Assembly (NCBI RefSeq): GCF_048006345.1 | Contig: NZ_CP180351.1 | Location: 744,001-808,000 of the forward strand | From: Marivita sp030148515 | GTDB taxonomy: Bacteria; Pseudomonadota; Alphaproteobacteria; Rhodobacterales; Rhodobacteraceae | Direction: 5' to 3' | Length of the DNA stretch: 64,000 nucleotides | Part shown: piece by piece, positions 52,767 through 62,256 of the stretch | How positions within the stretch are numbered: position 1 is the first letter of the stretch | Layout: every line of letters begins with the position of its first letter | Made by a program: the position numbers and the translations under genes | Notes under the pieces: generated by a model | What the model saw: only the letters and a program-made list of their open reading frames with translations | The model's database searches: none | What the model was told of the DNA's origin: nothing

Positions 52767-53690
52767 ATGGTACGAGTTCTGAGATGGCTTGGCCGCGGCC
52801 TGATTGCGGTGTTCGCGCTTTTGACATTGGTGGCATGTGCGCTGCACGTGACCCAGAGCGAGGGCAATGTGTCCGTTGCGCCGCCTGAGGGCGATGCGCT
52901 GCGGATCGCCAGTTACAATGTGCACTACATCTGGCTCGACCGGGAAACCGGGGCATGGTCGGTCGGCGATTGGGAACGGCGCAAGGGGCCGCTGGACAGT
53001 GCGTTCAAGGCGCTGAACGCCGATGTGGTCGCGTTTCAAGAGATGGAAAGCTTTCAGCGCGGCGATGACGGATCCGTCAACCTTGCCCGCGATCATCTGC
53101 TTGCGGGGAACCCCGATTATGGAGTGGCGGCAAAAGGTGATTGGCGGACATTTCCGACGACACAGCCTTTGCTCTACCTGAAAGACAGGCTGCAACCTAT
53201 TGATCAGGGGTGGTTTTTCTTTTCTGATACGCCTGACGTCATCTATTCCCGCACGTTCAACGGGTCGTTCCCTGCCTTTGCCTCATGGGCGCAGTTCCAA
53301 GACCGCGGGACCGGAGCGCGGTTCAGGGTGGTGAATGTGCATTTCGAATATTCCAGCCGGTCAAACAGGCTTTTGTCTGCGGCGCTGACACGGGATCGGA
53401 TCAAGCCTTGGATTGACGCGGGCGAAACGGTGTTTCTGGTCGGCGACCTGAACGCGCTGCACGGGGCGCAGACGATGGATATTCTGGAAGAATTGGGTGT
53501 CGTGTTCGACCGTACGTCGGGGGCCACATATCACCTGAATCGCGGTGTGCATGTGTTGGGGGCCATCGACCATCTGGCGCGGACGCCGAACGTGACGCTG
53601 GACGCAGGGCCGGTTGTTCTGCAAGAGAGGTTTGACGGCGAATGGCCTTCGGATCATCATCCGGTCTACGCTGACTACCTGCTGCCCTGA
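52767..53690 (+). CDS. Exported endonuclease/exonuclease/phosphatase family protein
   Basis: A 307-aa EEP-fold protein with an N-terminal hydrophobic segment ending in a lipobox-like LTLVAC (about residue 28), so probably membrane-anchored and periplasmic. Catalytic elements are RIASYNVHYIWLD, AFQEMESF, LVGDLNALHGAQ and WPSDHHPVYADY. It lies 31 bases after the fused ATPase, in the same operon. Its role with a peptide or opine importer is unclear; removal of a phosphate group is possible. Confidence 0.85.
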   Translation: MVRVLRWLGRGLIAVFALLTLVACALHVTQSEGNVSVAPPEGDALRIASYNVHYIWLDRETGAWSVGDWERRKGPLDSAFKALNADVVAFQEMESFQRGDDGSVNLARDHLLAGNPDYGVAAKGDWRTFPTTQPLLYLKDRLQPIDQGWFFFSDTPDVIYSRTFNGSFPAFASWAQFQDRGTGARFRVVNVHFEYSSRSNRLLSAALTRDRIKPWIDAGETVFLVGDLNALHGAQTMDILEELGVVFDRTSGATYHLNRGVHVLGAIDHLARTPNVTLDAGPVVLQERFDGEWPSDHHPVYADYLLP

Positions 53691-53706
53691 TCCGCAAAGT
53701 GAGATT

Positions 53707-54873
53707 ATGCAAAACCGCCTGACGCCGCGTGCCATTCTTGACCAATTGGTAAAATTTCCCACCGTCAGCCGGGACACCAACCTGCCTTTGATCGACTGGG
53801 TCGAGGCGTATCTGACGGAACACGGAGTTCAAAGCCATCGCCACGTGAAATCCGACGATCCGACCAAGGCCGCGCTCTTTGCCCATGTCGGGCCCGAGGT
53901 CGACGGCGGGGTGGTTCTGTCCGGGCACACGGATGTTGTGCCCACCGATGGTCAACCGTGGAGTACGGATCCCTTCACCGTGACCGAGAAAGATGGCAAG
54001 CTTTACGGGCGTGGCTGCACAGACATGAAAGGCTTTGACGCGCTCGCCATCTGGGCGCTGGTCGAGGCGCATCATCGCGGGGTTCAAAGGCCGTTGCAGA
54101 TCGCGCTGAGCTATGACGAGGAAATCGGCTGTACCGGAGCGCCGCCGCTGATCGAGGCAATGCAGGGGGTCGTTCCCCGCGCCGATACGGTGATCGTGGG
54201 CGAGCCGACGATGCTCAAGGCGGTGACGGGGCACAAGGGCAGTGTCAGCTACACCATTCATGTTCACGGGTTCGAGGTGCACTCTTCGGTTATGCATACC
54301 GGTGTAAGTGCGATCATGTATGGCGCCAAGCTGATCGAATGGGCCAACAGGATGAACGACGAAAGCGCCGCCGCGACGCCTGCGCCCGTGGCTGCAATGT
54401 TCGATCCGCCTTACACGAATGTGCATGTGGGTGTGATCCAAGGCGGCACCGCGCATAACATCACCGCGAAGGATTGCGAACTGATCATGACGATCCGCGT
54501 CGTTCCCGGTGAATCGCTGGAACACTGGGACAACAGACTGCGCGCCGCTGTGGCCGAGGTCGAGGCGCAGATGCAGGCCGTGCGACCGGAAACATGGATC
54601 GAGATCACGCCGAACTCTGCCTTGCCGCCGTTCAAGTCCGACGATGCGGGCAGTGCCGAGACGCTTGTGCGGCAGTTGACCGGGGACAACGGCAAGCAAT
54701 ACGTGTCCTATGGCACCGAGGCGAGCCATTTCCAAAGCGCGGGTTATTCGGTGGTTGTGTGCGGCCCCGGCGACATTGCCGTCGCGCACCAGCCGGATGA
54801 ATTCATCACGGTTGACCAATTTAACAAAGGACAGGCGTTCATGGAGCGTTTGCTGGATCACCTCTCGACATGA
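53707..54873 (+). CDS. argE: Acetylornithine deacetylase-like M20 peptidase
   Basis: A 388-aa M20 zinc hydrolase of the ArgE type that removes an acyl group from an alpha-amino acid. Metal-binding segments are LSGHTDVVPTDGQPW, GCTDMKGFDALA and YDEEIGCTGAPP, with the C-terminal TEASHFQSAG histidine. The start at 53707 is 16 bases after the upstream stop. Its stop overlaps the next ATG by 4 bases. The context points to catabolism of imported N-acyl amino acids rather than arginine synthesis. Confidence 0.85.
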   Translation: MQNRLTPRAILDQLVKFPTVSRDTNLPLIDWVEAYLTEHGVQSHRHVKSDDPTKAALFAHVGPEVDGGVVLSGHTDVVPTDGQPWSTDPFTVTEKDGKLYGRGCTDMKGFDALAIWALVEAHHRGVQRPLQIALSYDEEIGCTGAPPLIEAMQGVVPRADTVIVGEPTMLKAVTGHKGSVSYTIHVHGFEVHSSVMHTGVSAIMYGAKLIEWANRMNDESAAATPAPVAAMFDPPYTNVHVGVIQGGTAHNITAKDCELIMTIRVVPGESLEHWDNRLRAAVAEVEAQMQAVRPETWIEITPNSALPPFKSDDAGSAETLVRQLTGDNGKQYVSYGTEASHFQSAGYSVVVCGPGDIAVAHQPDEFITVDQFNKGQAFMERLLDHLST

Positions 54874-56219
54874 TCCCTTTTCCGATTTCCGAACAAAGCC
54901 CGGTTGCCTTTGGCGGGCCGCTTCCGTCTGAGACCGATGTGGTGGTCGTCGGCGGTGGTGTCATTGGCGTCTGCACGGCGCTGTACCTTGCCCGCAAGGG
55001 GCGGCGGGTGGTGCTGCTGGAAAAGGGGCGTATCGCGGGAGAGCAGTCTTCGCGCAACTGGGGCTGGATCCGGCAACAGGGGCGCGACCCGGACGAACTT
55101 CCCATCATGGTCGAGGCGAACCGCCTCTGGACCGAGCTTGCCAGCCAGACCAATGTGGATATCGGGCTGAAACGGTCAGGTGTGACCTATCTGGCCGAGA
55201 GCGAGAAAGAGTTGCAGGTCTATGCCGACTGGCTGCCCCATGCCACGGCACAGGGGGTGGACACGATCCTGCTGGATCGCGCGGGTCTCAAGGCACGGTT
55301 CCCGGAGCTGGCCAAGGGTGGGTATGCTGGTGCGATCACCACACCGTCCGACATGCGGGCTGAGCCTTGGGTCGCGGTGCCTGCGTTGGCCGGAATTGCC
55401 GTGCGCGAAGGTGCTGTGATTGTCGAAGGCTGCGCCGCGCGTAAGCTGGACCTGGAGGCCGGGCGTATCACAGGCGTGTTCACCGAGGCCGGGCGTATCG
55501 CCTGTTCCGACGTGGTGGTCGCGGGTGGTGCGTGGTCGTCGTTGTTCCTGCGGGCGCATGGGGTGTCGATCCCGCAACTGTCGGTGCGGGCGAGTGTCGG
55601 CGCGACAGAGCCTGTGCATCTGCCGCACCAAGGCGCTGCGGGTGCGGGCAAGTTTTCCTTTCGCACGCGGGCCGATGGGGGGGCATCACTTGCGGCAGGT
55701 GGCTTTCACGAATTGTTCGTCGGGCCGGATGCGTTTCGCGCGCTCCCGAAATTCCGCGCGCAGTTGATGGCTGATCCGTTTGGCACCCGGTTTCTGCCGG
55801 CTGCCCCCAAGGGCTATCCTGATGCGTGGGGCACCAAGCGCCAATGGGACGGGGATGAGGTGTCTCCGTTCGAAGGCATCCGCGTGCTGAACCCGAAACC
55901 CAATGCAGGCAAGCTGCGCAAGGTGGCGGTCGAGGTGGAAAAGCTGTTCCCCGAGGTGGGGCCGATCCGGTATCGCGCGATGTGGGCAGGGATGATCGAC
56001 ACAATGCCGGACGTGGTGCCAGTGGTGGACCGGGTCGATGCGATCCCCGGTCTGACGGTTGGGACAGGTATGAGCGGGCACGGGTTCGGCATCGGGCCGG
56101 GGATGGGTCGCGTACTGGCGGATCTGGTCTGCGGCGACGCTCCGGGGCACGACCTGCGGCGGTTCCGGCTGTCCCGATTCAGTGATGGCAGTGCGATGGA
56201 ATTGGGCCCGGCACTCTGA
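54870..56219 (+). CDS. FAD-dependent amino-acid oxidoreductase (DadA/DAO family)
   Basis: A 449-aa flavoenzyme. The dinucleotide-binding motif is DVVVVGGGVIGVCTALYLAR, followed by RVVLLEKG and RNWGWIRQQGRDPDELPIM, a DadA-like substrate segment. The C-terminal GTGMSGHGFGIGPGMGRVLA closes the FAD site. It oxidises a D- or secondary amino acid (or a cleaved opine) to a keto acid. Coupled to the argE-like gene by overlap (ATGA). Confidence 0.87.
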   Translation: MIPFPISEQSPVAFGGPLPSETDVVVVGGGVIGVCTALYLARKGRRVVLLEKGRIAGEQSSRNWGWIRQQGRDPDELPIMVEANRLWTELASQTNVDIGLKRSGVTYLAESEKELQVYADWLPHATAQGVDTILLDRAGLKARFPELAKGGYAGAITTPSDMRAEPWVAVPALAGIAVREGAVIVEGCAARKLDLEAGRITGVFTEAGRIACSDVVVAGGAWSSLFLRAHGVSIPQLSVRASVGATEPVHLPHQGAAGAGKFSFRTRADGGASLAAGGFHELFVGPDAFRALPKFRAQLMADPFGTRFLPAAPKGYPDAWGTKRQWDGDEVSPFEGIRVLNPKPNAGKLRKVAVEVEKLFPEVGPIRYRAMWAGMIDTMPDVVPVVDRVDAIPGLTVGTGMSGHGFGIGPGMGRVLADLVCGDAPGHDLRRFRLSRFSDGSAMELGPAL

Positions 56220-56278
56220 CAGCACTTGTCCTTGGCGGATGGCTCGGTCAGGCTGCGCCCGAGCAAAACGGAGGAACC

Positions 56279-57448
56279 ATGCCGGTCAAGAACAGCATTG
56301 CCGAGAACGCCAGCGACATCACCCAATGGCGGCGCTATCTGCACCAGCATCCTGAGTTGATGTATGACGTTCACGAGACGGCGGCGTTTGTCGTCGAAAA
56401 GCTGCGCGGCTTTGGCGTGGACGAGATCACCACTGGAATCGGGCGGACCGGTGTGGTGGCCGTGATCAAAGGGCGCACCGACACCAAGGGGCGCGTCATC
56501 GGGCTGCGGGCTGACATGGACGCGCTGCCGATCACCGAAGCCTCTGGTGTGGACTATGCCAGCACCGTTCCGGGCAAGATGCATGCCTGTGGCCATGATG
56601 GGCACACGGCGATCCTCTTGGGGGTGGCGCAATACCTGACCGAGACCCGGAATTTCGACGGGACTGCCGTGCTGATTTTCCAGCCTGCCGAAGAGGGTGG
56701 GGCTGGTGGTCTGGCCATGGTCGAGGATGGTTTGATGGACCGCTGGAATATCCAGGAGGTCTATGGCCTGCACAACTCGCCCGGCATTCCCGTTGGACAT
56801 TTCGCCATTCGACCGGGCCCATTGCTGGCGTCTTCGGATGAATTCGAAATCCGTGTGACAGGGAAGGGTGGCCATGCGGCAGCACCGCATGAGGCGGTGG
56901 ACACAACGCTGGTCGCGGCGCAGATCGTTGTCGCGCTGCAATCGGTTGTGTCGCGCACCATCAATCCGGTGCGGCCTGCGGTGGTGACCGTGGGCACGTT
57001 CCAGACCGACAGCAACGCGTCGAACGTTATTGCCCATTCGGTGCGGATGCAGGGCACGGTGCGCACCCTGGCTACCGAGGTGCGCGCGCAGGCCGAAGAG
57101 CGGATCCGCGCGCTCTGCGAACACACGGCCTCGGCCTATGGCGCGACAGCCGAGGTGATCTGGATGCCGGGCTATCCGGTGACGGTGAACCACCCAGAGC
57201 AGACGGCCTATGCGGTCGAGGCGGCGCGGGCGGTGTCGGACCACGTGGATGACGATACCGATCCGATCCTGCCGGCTGAGGACTTTTCCTACATGCTTGA
57301 AGCCCGACCCGGAGCCTATATGTTCCTCGGCAATGGCGACACCCCGATGTGCCACCATCCCGCCTATGTTTTTTCAGATGACGCGATCCCGCTGGGCTGC
57401 AGCTGGTTTGCGGAACTGGTCGAACGCCGGATGCCGGTCTCGGCCTGA
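56279..57448 (+). CDS. M20 family amidohydrolase (hippurate hydrolase type), copy 1
   Basis: A 389-aa metal-dependent amidohydrolase of the HipO/carboxypeptidase Ss1 group. It cleaves N-acyl or N-aroyl amino acids. Metal-binding parts are MHACGHDGHTAILLG and PAEEGGAGGLAMVEDG, with PAEDFSYMLEARPGAYMFLG near the end. It closely resembles the next gene in length and motif order, indicating tandem duplication. GGAGG lies 6 bases before the ATG. Confidence 0.9.
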   Translation: MPVKNSIAENASDITQWRRYLHQHPELMYDVHETAAFVVEKLRGFGVDEITTGIGRTGVVAVIKGRTDTKGRVIGLRADMDALPITEASGVDYASTVPGKMHACGHDGHTAILLGVAQYLTETRNFDGTAVLIFQPAEEGGAGGLAMVEDGLMDRWNIQEVYGLHNSPGIPVGHFAIRPGPLLASSDEFEIRVTGKGGHAAAPHEAVDTTLVAAQIVVALQSVVSRTINPVRPAVVTVGTFQTDSNASNVIAHSVRMQGTVRTLATEVRAQAEERIRALCEHTASAYGATAEVIWMPGYPVTVNHPEQTAYAVEAARAVSDHVDDDTDPILPAEDFSYMLEARPGAYMFLGNGDTPMCHHPAYVFSDDAIPLGCSWFAELVERRMPVSA

Positions 57449-57471
57449 CACTCAACAAAAGGAGGCAGTTC

Positions 57472-58635
57472 ATGCCTGTGAAGAACCGATTTGCCGAATT
57501 GCAAGACGAAATCACCGCGTGGCGACGCGATTTGCACGAGAACCCCGAAATCCTGTTTGAGACGCACCGCACCAGCGCAGTTGTGGCCGAACGGCTCAAG
57601 GAGTTTGGTTGCGACGAGATTGTCACCGGTATCGGGCGCACCGGGGTTGTGGGCGTGATCAAGGGCAAGACCGACACATCGGGCAAGGTCATCGGGCTGC
57701 GGGCTGACATGGATGCGCTGCCGATCCACGAACAGACGGGGTTGGAGTACAAATCCAAGATCGATGGTGCGATGCATGCCTGCGGGCATGACGGCCATAC
57801 CGCAATGCTGCTTGGCGCGGCCAAGTACCTGTCCGAGACCCGCAATTTCGATGGCACGGTTGTGGTGATCTTTCAGCCCGCAGAAGAAGGTGGCGGCGGG
57901 GGCCGCGAGATGTGCGAAGACGGGATGATGGACCGTTGGGGCATTCAGGAGGTCTACGGCATGCACAACTGGCCGGGGCGTCCGGTGGGCAGTTTTGCCA
58001 TCCGTCCGGGTGCGTTCTTTGCCGCAACCGACCAGTTCGACATCACCTTCGAAGGCAAGGGCGGCCATGCCGCAAAGCCGCAGGAAACCGTAGACACAAC
58101 CGTGATGGCCTCGCAGGCGGTACTGGCGTTGCAGACCATCGCGAGCCGCAACGCCGACCCGATTGATCAGGTCGTGGTGTCGGTGACCTCGTTCGAGACC
58201 TCGTCCAAGGCGTTCAATGTGATCCCGCAGCGGGTGCATCTGAAAGGCACAGTGCGCACGATGTCGACCGAGATGCGCGATCTGGCAGAGACCCGGATCA
58301 AGGCGATCTGTTCGGGGATTGCCGCCACGTTCGGCGGGTCGGTCGAGGTGAAATACCACCGCGGCTATCCCGTGATGGTGAACCATGAGGACCAGACCGA
58401 GTTCGCAGCCGAGGTGGCCAAGGCGGTCTCGGGTGGCTGTGACGAGGCACCGCTGGTGATGGGCGGCGAGGATTTCGCCTTCATGCTCGAGGAACGCCCC
58501 GGCGCCTATATCCTTGTCGGCAACGGCGACAGCGCGGCGGTGCATCACCCGGAATACAACTTCAACGACGAGGCGATCCCGGCGGGCTGTTCCTGGTGGG
58601 CCGAGATCGTCGAACGGCGCATGCCTGCGGCCTAA
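57472..58635 (+). CDS. M20 family amidohydrolase (hippurate hydrolase type), copy 2
   Basis: A 387-aa paralog of the preceding amidohydrolase. Shared motifs include MHACGHDGHTAMLLGA, PAEEGGGGGREMCEDG and GGEDFAFMLEERPGAYILVG. Differences are concentrated around the substrate pocket, so the two copies may take different acyl groups. AAAGGAGG precedes the ATG, and a hairpin follows the stop. Last gene of the transport-catabolism operon. Confidence 0.9.
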   Translation: MPVKNRFAELQDEITAWRRDLHENPEILFETHRTSAVVAERLKEFGCDEIVTGIGRTGVVGVIKGKTDTSGKVIGLRADMDALPIHEQTGLEYKSKIDGAMHACGHDGHTAMLLGAAKYLSETRNFDGTVVVIFQPAEEGGGGGREMCEDGMMDRWGIQEVYGMHNWPGRPVGSFAIRPGAFFAATDQFDITFEGKGGHAAKPQETVDTTVMASQAVLALQTIASRNADPIDQVVVSVTSFETSSKAFNVIPQRVHLKGTVRTMSTEMRDLAETRIKAICSGIAATFGGSVEVKYHRGYPVMVNHEDQTEFAAEVAKAVSGGCDEAPLVMGGEDFAFMLEERPGAYILVGNGDSAAVHHPEYNFNDEAIPAGCSWWAEIVERRMPAA

Positions 58636-58658
58636 AAGAGTCGTCAGCGAGTTTGGAG

Positions 58659-58681
58659 CGGCGGGCTGCGATGGCCCGCCG
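58659..58681 (+). terminator. Hairpin after the amidohydrolase pair
   Basis: CGGCGGGC pairs with GCCCGCCG around a 7-base loop, followed by a short T-containing stretch. A second hairpin, GCCCGTGC-TGC-GCACGGGC, lies at 58734-58752. They separate this operon from the convergent rsgA gene. Confidence 0.55.
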
Positions 58682-58780
58682 ATTTGGTTAATTGAGCGTA
58701 TTGCGCCCGCCCCGTGGGAGCGGTTCGGGCTCCGCCCGTGCTGCGCACGGGCATTATGGGCACCCGCGATTACTTGCGGT

Positions 58781-59860
58781 TCAGTCCTCGTACCCGCGTT
58801 TGTAGCGGCTTTTCGTACTGACCGCCTCTTTCACCACCCGGCCAAAGGATTTCTGCCGGGCGCGGGCGGCGGCGATGGATTCCGAGTTGTACTGATCCTC
58901 GCGCCGCAGTTTCTGCCAGCGTTCGAGCCGGGCGTGGTCGAGCGTGCCGTCGGCCAGGGCGGCTTTGACGGCGCAACCGGGTTCCGTATCATGGGCGCAG
59001 TTGGAGAATTTGCACTGGGCGGCGAGGGTTTCGATGTCGTCGAAGAGTTCCTCCAGCCCGTCGCTGGTGCCCGAAAGCTGGAGTTCCCGCATCCCCGGCG
59101 TGTCGATCAGCCAGCCACCGGCCAGCGTGGGGCGCAGGGCGCGGTGCGTGGTGGTGTGGCGGCCCTTGGCGTCATCTTCGCGGATGCCTTGGGTCGCTTC
59201 TTTCTCGCCGGTGAGCGCGTTGCGCAGGGTGGTTTTGCCCACACCTGACGAGCCGAGGAGGGCCAGGGTTTGCGCCTTGCTGCACCATGCGTTGAGGCGC
59301 GCCACATCTTCGGGGTCTTTGGCGTTGATGGTGATCGCGGTGACCAGCGGCGACAGGCGTTCGGCCTGCCGTTTGAAGCTGTCGGGGTCCTCGCAGAGAT
59401 CGGCCTTGGTGAGGATCACCAAGGGCAGCGCGTTCGAGGCGAGGGCCAGCGCCAGATAGCGTTCCAGCCGCGCGACGTTGAAATCCGCGTTGCAGCTGGT
59501 GACGAGGCCCACGGTGTCGACATTGGCCGCGATGCGCTGGTCGAGGACCGCGTGGCCTGCGGCCTTGCGATGCAACGTGGTCACCGGGTCAAGCCTGCGG
59601 AGCGCGCTGGTGCCGTCGGTCATCACCCAGTCGCCCACGGCATAGGCCCCGGCGCTGTCGGTGGGGATGAGACGAAGCTCACCTGCCTCCGATTGGGCGA
59701 TGAGTTGGCTGCGATGCACCTCGGAGATGCGGGCCGGGAGAAGGTTTGCGTCGTCTTCGGTGAGCTGACGCGCGAAGTGGTCCGACCATCCGAGGTCGGC
59801 GCGTGTGTGCTTGGTCAAGGGAGTGATCCTGTCGCTGAGAAACCTGCCCCGGTGGGGCAT
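58781..59860 (-). CDS. rsgA: Ribosome small-subunit GTPase RsgA
   Basis: A circularly permuted GTPase acting in 30S subunit maturation, about 359 aa. The G4 motif LTKAD comes before the P-loop GSSGVGKTT (about 200), followed by the G3-type DTPGMREL. The C-terminal zinc knuckle is CKFSNCAHDTEPGC. The N-terminal OB-like part contains GAYAVGDWVMTD. The ATG at 59860 is a choice among several upstream codons without a clear ribosome-binding site; the conserved part begins near ADLGWSDHF. Confidence 0.9.
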   Translation of the reverse strand: MPHRGRFLSDRITPLTKHTRADLGWSDHFARQLTEDDANLLPARISEVHRSQLIAQSEAGELRLIPTDSAGAYAVGDWVMTDGTSALRRLDPVTTLHRKAAGHAVLDQRIAANVDTVGLVTSCNADFNVARLERYLALALASNALPLVILTKADLCEDPDSFKRQAERLSPLVTAITINAKDPEDVARLNAWCSKAQTLALLGSSGVGKTTLRNALTGEKEATQGIREDDAKGRHTTTHRALRPTLAGGWLIDTPGMRELQLSGTSDGLEELFDDIETLAAQCKFSNCAHDTEPGCAVKAALADGTLDHARLERWQKLRREDQYNSESIAAARARQKSFGRVVKEAVSTKSRYKRGYED

Positions 59861-60024
59861 ATGTTCAGGCCGGGTGCGGCGATCAGCCTGACACCCGCAG
59901 GGCGCGCACAATCTTCATCATGTCCTCCTGCATCTCAGCTTCGGTTGATCTGGAGTATATGCGGCGGACGCGCGGGGGCCAAGCGACATCTGGTCATTTG
60001 ATGGAACCGTTGCTAAGCGGACGC

Positions 60025-60831
60025 ATGACCATGCCATCTCATGCCACTGTCGCCTGTATCAAATGGGGCACTCTGTTCGGACCGGACTATGTGAACCGGC
60101 TCTATTCCGGCGTGCGGCGCAACCTGTCCTGTCCGGTGCGATTTCTGTGCATGACGGAACATGCCGAGGGGCTGCATCCGGATATCGAGGTGCTGGACCT
60201 GCCGGTGGAGCCGTTTGCGGAGCCGATGGCGGCGGCGCTGAAGGTGGCGAACCGGCAGGGGGCGATGCGCAAGGTGTCGCTGTTCAAGCCAGGATTGATC
60301 CCCAATCTGGAGGGGCCGGTTCTGGGCTTCGATCTGGACGTGGTGATCACCGGATCGCTGGATGATCTGCTGACCTTGGCTCAGGGGCATGTGGTGATGC
60401 GCCACGACTGGACCGAGGCGCGCAAGGGGCGGCCGACGGGGCATGGGTCAGTGTTTCGCTATGATCCGGCGGTGCACGGGTTTTTGTATAACGACTTGGC
60501 GGCAGATGCGTATCGCGAGGTTGAGGTCGCGCGCGGATCGGAGCAGCGCTACACGTCGCACAAGGCCATGGAGAACGGGGTTTTCACCTATATTCCAGGT
60601 GATTGGGTGGTGAGTTTCAAGTATGATTGCAACCCGTTTCCGGGCAATTACCTGCACGCCGCGCGCTTGCCTGACGACGCACGAGTGGTGTGTTTTCACG
60701 GGCGGCCCAAGATGCCTGAGGCGGTGGTTGGCTATCGGGGGTCGCTGATCCGCTATGCCAAGCCGACGCCGTGGTTGCAGGAGCATTGGATCGACCGGGC
60801 CAAGGCGGATTTGGGCGATCGCTGGGGGTAG
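60025..60831 (+). CDS. Glycosyltransferase-like hypothetical protein
   Basis: A 268-aa protein resembling nucleotide-diphospho-sugar transferases. VACIKWGTLFGPDYVNRLYS at the start and the segment VLGFDLDVVITGSLDDLL, with a DxD-type DLD motif, suggest a sugar-nucleotide and metal site. The end has VVCFHGRPKMPEAV. The ATG at 60025 has AGCGGA upstream; 60001 is possible. Sugar donor and acceptor unknown. Paired palindromes follow 4 bases after the stop. Confidence 0.7.
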   Translation: MTMPSHATVACIKWGTLFGPDYVNRLYSGVRRNLSCPVRFLCMTEHAEGLHPDIEVLDLPVEPFAEPMAAALKVANRQGAMRKVSLFKPGLIPNLEGPVLGFDLDVVITGSLDDLLTLAQGHVVMRHDWTEARKGRPTGHGSVFRYDPAVHGFLYNDLAADAYREVEVARGSEQRYTSHKAMENGVFTYIPGDWVVSFKYDCNPFPGNYLHAARLPDDARVVCFHGRPKMPEAVVGYRGSLIRYAKPTPWLQEHWIDRAKADLGDRWG

Positions 60832-60834
60832 GCG

Positions 60835-60877
60835 GACGATGCGTCGACGCATCGTCTGTTTCCGTTGACGGAAACAG
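60835..60877. repeat. Paired hairpins (GCGTCGACGC core plus CCGTTGACGG core)
   Basis: A 22-bp perfect palindrome (60835-60856) has core GCGTCGACGC and flanks GACGAT/ATCGTC. It runs straight into CTGTTTCCGT-TG-ACGGAAACAG. It matches the layout at 42231-42273 with different stem letters that still pair. Confidence 0.85.
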
Positions 60878-60990
60878 GCCGGGCGTGAAGCCGAACCGGC
60901 AAGAATGCCCTGCCGCGTGGCTGGACTCTTGCGGGCGCTTGCGCGAACGGGGTAAGAGCGGACAAGAGCATTCGAGGGAAGGGCAACGCC

Positions 60991-62253
60991 ATGCGTCGAG
61001 TAGTTGTGACGGGCTTGGGATTGGTGACACCGTTGGCAGACGGGGTCGAAGCGAGTTGGTCGCGCATTCTGGACGGTCAGTCCGGGGCGGGTACAATCAC
61101 CAAGTTCGATGCGAGCCATCTGGCCACGACCTATGCCTGCGAAGTGCCGTATGGCGACGGGACGGACGGGACCTTTAACCCCGATGCCTATCTCGAGAAG
61201 AAGGAACAGCGGAAAGTCGACGAGTTCATTCTGTTCGGGATGGCCGCTGCACAGCAGGCCGTGACGGATGCGGGCTGGATGCCCGAGGACGAGGAAAGCC
61301 GGTTGCGCACGGGTGTGATGATCGGCTCGGGTATTGGTGGACTGAACTCTATCGCCGAAACCGCGCTGTTGATCCGCGACAAGGGTCCGCGCCGGGTCTC
61401 TCCGTTCTTTATTCCAGGCGCGCTGATCAACCTGATCTCGGGCAATGTCTCCATCCGGTATGGGTTTAAAGGCCCGAACCACGCGGTTGTAACGGCTTGT
61501 TCCACCGGCGCCCATGCCATTGGCGATGCGGCGCGGTTGATCATGTTTGGCGACGCCGATGTGATGGTTGCCGGGGGCGCTGAGGCGGCGATTTCCGAGA
61601 TCGGGATCGCGGGGTTCAACGCGTGCAAGGCACTTTCGACAAAACGTCCGGACGATCCCAAGGCAGCAAGCCGGCCTTATGATGCGGATCGGGACGGGTT
61701 CGTGATGGGGGAAGGCGCGGGTGTGGTTGTGTTGGAGGAATACGAGCACGCCAAGGCGCGCGGTGCCAAGATGTATGCTGAAGTCTGCGGCTATGGCCTG
61801 TCCGGCGATGCGTATCACATCACGGCGCCCTCCGAGGATGGCGAGGGCGGTGAGCGGTCGATGCGCGCCGCGCTGAAGCATGCCGGGATTGAGCCTGCGG
61901 ATATCGACTATATCAACGCGCATGGCACATCGACCATGGCGGACGTGATCGAGCTTGGCGCGGTTGAGCGGATGATGGGGGATGCAGCGGGCAAAGTGAC
62001 GATGTCTTCGACCAAATCCGCGACGGGTCACCTCTTGGGCGCGGCGGGCGCGATCGAGGCGATCTTCTCGATCCTGGCGATCCGCGATCAGGTCGCGCCG
62101 CCGACTCTGAACCTGGATACACCGGCTGTGGAAACGGCTGTGGACCTTGCGCCCAAGGTCAAGCGGGAACGCCCGATCACCTATGCTTTGTCGAACTCGT
62201 TCGGGTTTGGTGGCACCAATGCCAGCGTCGTCTTCGGAAAGGTGGATCGCTAA
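60991..62253 (+). CDS. fabF: Beta-ketoacyl-ACP synthase II
   Basis: A 420-aa condensing enzyme of fatty acid elongation. The active-site cysteine is Cys170 (VTACSTGAHAIGDA), with His311 (NAHGTST) and His347 (SATGHLLGAAGAIEA). N-terminal RRVVVTGLGLVTPLADGVEA. Full length. The usual upstream acpP is absent; a glycosyltransferase-like gene and palindromes lie there instead. mltG follows after 3 bases, the usual order in the family. Confidence 0.95.
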   Translation: MRRVVVTGLGLVTPLADGVEASWSRILDGQSGAGTITKFDASHLATTYACEVPYGDGTDGTFNPDAYLEKKEQRKVDEFILFGMAAAQQAVTDAGWMPEDEESRLRTGVMIGSGIGGLNSIAETALLIRDKGPRRVSPFFIPGALINLISGNVSIRYGFKGPNHAVVTACSTGAHAIGDAARLIMFGDADVMVAGGAEAAISEIGIAGFNACKALSTKRPDDPKAASRPYDADRDGFVMGEGAGVVVLEEYEHAKARGAKMYAEVCGYGLSGDAYHITAPSEDGEGGERSMRAALKHAGIEPADIDYINAHGTSTMADVIELGAVERMMGDAAGKVTMSSTKSATGHLLGAAGAIEAIFSILAIRDQVAPPTLNLDTPAVETAVDLAPKVKRERPITYALSNSFGFGGTNASVVFGKVDR

Positions 62254-62256
62254 GTC

